Source: Plotosus lineatus
Lineage: Eukaryota; Chordata; Actinopteri; Siluriformes; Plotosidae
Assembly (NCBI GenBank): GCA_024760905.1
Contig: CM045750.1
Location: forward strand, 12,662,919 to 12,726,918
Direction: 5' to 3'
DNA: 64,000 nucleotides
Shown: piece by piece, positions 62,394 through 64,000 of the stretch
How the letters are laid out: every line of letters begins with the position of its first letter
Numbering within the stretch: the stretch's first letter is position 1
The notes under the pieces: generated by a model
Told to the model about the DNA's origin: nothing
The model's input: the letters and a program-made list of their open reading frames with translations, nothing else
The model's database searches: none
Program-made: the position numbers and the translations under genes

Positions 62394-62890
62394 GTAAGAA
62401 CACACAGGCAATACAGGTTTCATAATCACAATTAAAAAGAAAAGAAGATCAAAAAGTTTTTAAAAAAACACATATGTTGAAATCCTTTGTAGTTGCTTTA
62501 AATTCCTTGTGACTTCGGGTGAGACTCATGCAAGTCAGACCTGCTCCATTAAGATTAACAAGAATGAACAAAAAATTTAATAAGGATTCTCCTTTGAAGT
62601 CAGAAAACACATTTAATACAACAACCTTGACAGCTACACTGAGAAAAAGTAAACCATGTTTATTTATAGAACATTTATATAGGGTCAAAAACTTTTTTAA
62701 ACTGTTCTACCTGAGGCCTTTACCTGGCGATGGTTCACCTGGGAATATGGTGAAGGAAAGGGGATAATCCAAACTTCCAAAATACATTGCATTGTGAGTA
62801 ATCAAATTTGTGTTACGAAAGAAAACACTGATACTTTCTCATTTGCCAGAACACTTAATCACGAGTCTAGAATAATCATGGGGAATCTTA
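62394..62890. other. Intron, nothing recognised
   Basis: No gene or repeat seen. Confidence 0.4.
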
Positions 62891-62894
62891 ATTT

Positions 62895-63207
62895 GCCACA
62901 GGGTGGCTGGAGCCTGTCTCAGCCAAAACTGGGCAAAGGCAGGGTACACCCTGAACAGCTGACATGTTCATTGTAGGAGAATACACACAACCATCCACAC
63001 TCGATTTCACACCTAGGACCAATTTGGAACAGACAGAAGAATTTGAATGTCTTTGTAGTGTGGAAGGAAACTCGATTTCCCATATGAAAACCTTAGAAAA
63101 CCAGGAGAACTCCACACAGAAACAGCCTCGCCAAACCTGGGACTCAAACCCAGGACCTTCTTGCTGTGAGACAGATGTGAGAACCACTGCACCTCCATGC
63201 CCCTAAA
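62895..63207 (-). mobile_element. SINE, type D
   Basis: GGTGGCTGGAGCCTGTCTCA ... GGCAGGGTACACCCTGAACA shows the tail module shared with type B. The end GGACCTTCTTGCTGTGAGAC ... CACTGCACCTCCATGCCCC is the tRNA-like head on the minus strand. Confidence 0.75.
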
Positions 63208-63673
63208 CAAAATGAAATACACCCCCCCACCCCCACCCCCCCCACCCCAATGTGTTTTTGATCTTGCATCTAATAACCGTCCATGTGTACTGGGAGCAAA
63301 ATGGTATGCCTGTAAAAGTGAGTTTACATGGCATTTCAAGACCCCCTGCAACTGGGGAATGTCTATAATGTTCATCAGCAACAACACATTTAATATTTAA
63401 AGGAACAGCACCGGGATTGAGAATTAAGGGGTCTTTTTTTTTATTATGCTGTTTTCTGTTTATTTTCAGGTTTCATGTAAGTAATTTGGTAATACCATAA
63501 AATGAATAACACAAATACCAGTAAAATACTTTTATTTTTCTGTTGTTATTATTCATGGTTTCCACCTCTATGGTAATAAGCATTTACCGTTCCACTCTGC
63601 TGGTAATCATTTTAATAAGAGCCCCACCCACTCTAATTTTTTAAGAGCCCTGGGTGCTTTTCACATCAAAGTA

Positions 63674-63766
<93 letters not shown>

Positions 63767-63769
63767 TCA
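63208..63769. other. Intron with C-run and long (GT)n(AT)n
   Basis: C-rich run at 63222-63247. (TG)n then (AT)n at 63670-63764 directly precede the last Tigger-like element. Confidence 0.6.
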
Positions 63770-64000
63770 CAGTGATCCCTCACTACTTTATGCTTCAGTT
63801 TCTGCAGCTTCAGTGCATTGTGAGGTTTTACAAAAAAAATTAAAAATTAGGAAATTAAAGAGGAATAGGTGAAAAGGTTAAGGAAAATGCCGCAAAACAA
63901 GGACAATCATGCAACAAAAAAACCCCCCCACAAAACAACCCAAACCACCAAACAAAACTACTGACATTTTTATGTGAGGTGCGCATCTGAGTGTGTGTGC
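63770..64000 (+). mobile_element. Tigger/pogo-like MITE, family A, cut by the window end
   Basis: Starts CAGTGATCCCTCACTACTTT and follows the family up to TTTATGTGAGGTGCGCATCT; the right end lies outside. Confidence 0.8.

Noticed and set aside
1..64000. MAB21L1-type gene nested in an nbea intron
   Set aside because: In mammals MAB21L1 lies inside NBEA, but no frame of about 359 codons or matching protein is present here; it would be expected in a later intron.

Overview
This window is a piece of a vertebrate nuclear genome, almost certainly a ray-finned (teleost) fish. The coding sequence is split into many short exons with GT-AG introns. The introns are packed with TG/CA and AT microsatellites and with teleost-type repeats: RTE-type LINEs, tRNA-derived SINEs, and Tc1/mariner, Tigger/pogo-like and hAT DNA transposons. 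I see no bacterial-style gene organisation. Species cannot be fixed from the sequence.

One host gene runs through the whole window on the + strand: the central part of neurobeachin (nbea). It is a very large BEACH-family scaffold protein for neuronal membrane traffic and protein kinase A anchoring. I place 19 constitutive exons and one 9-base microexon between 108 and 62393. They join in one uninterrupted frame of 3629 coding bases (about 1209 codons). Both ends of the gene lie outside: the N-terminal laminin-G-like part upstream, and the PH-BEACH and WD40 domains downstream. Exons up to 6601 code the alpha-solenoid region. Exon 7003-7974 codes a long disordered linker. The later exons code a second conserved helical region interrupted by another disordered stretch (36663-41182).

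Layout: 1-9.5 kb, eight exons in short introns; 9.5-27.4 kb, two long introns around exon 13617-13770 and the microexon at 14296-14304; 27.4-41.2 kb, seven exons; 41.2-55.5 kb, one 14.3 kb intron with a candidate 120-base cassette exon at 41868-41987; 55.5-62.4 kb, three exons; the rest is intron. A 3.1 kb RTE LINE sits inside an older DNA transposon at 19.5-23.5 kb. Several other transposons are nested inside one another, with target-site duplications that can be read directly.

The observations I rate highest are: (1) the 9-base microexon with SRRM4/RBFOX-like signals; (2) the 120-base, phase-matched, GC-AG candidate cassette exon; (3) a SINE family whose body is made from both the 5' and the 3' end of the resident RTE LINE; (4) TG repeats lying at several nbea 3' splice sites where a polypyrimidine tract would normally be; (5) clean nested Tigger-like insertions, some keeping transposase C-terminal remnants.
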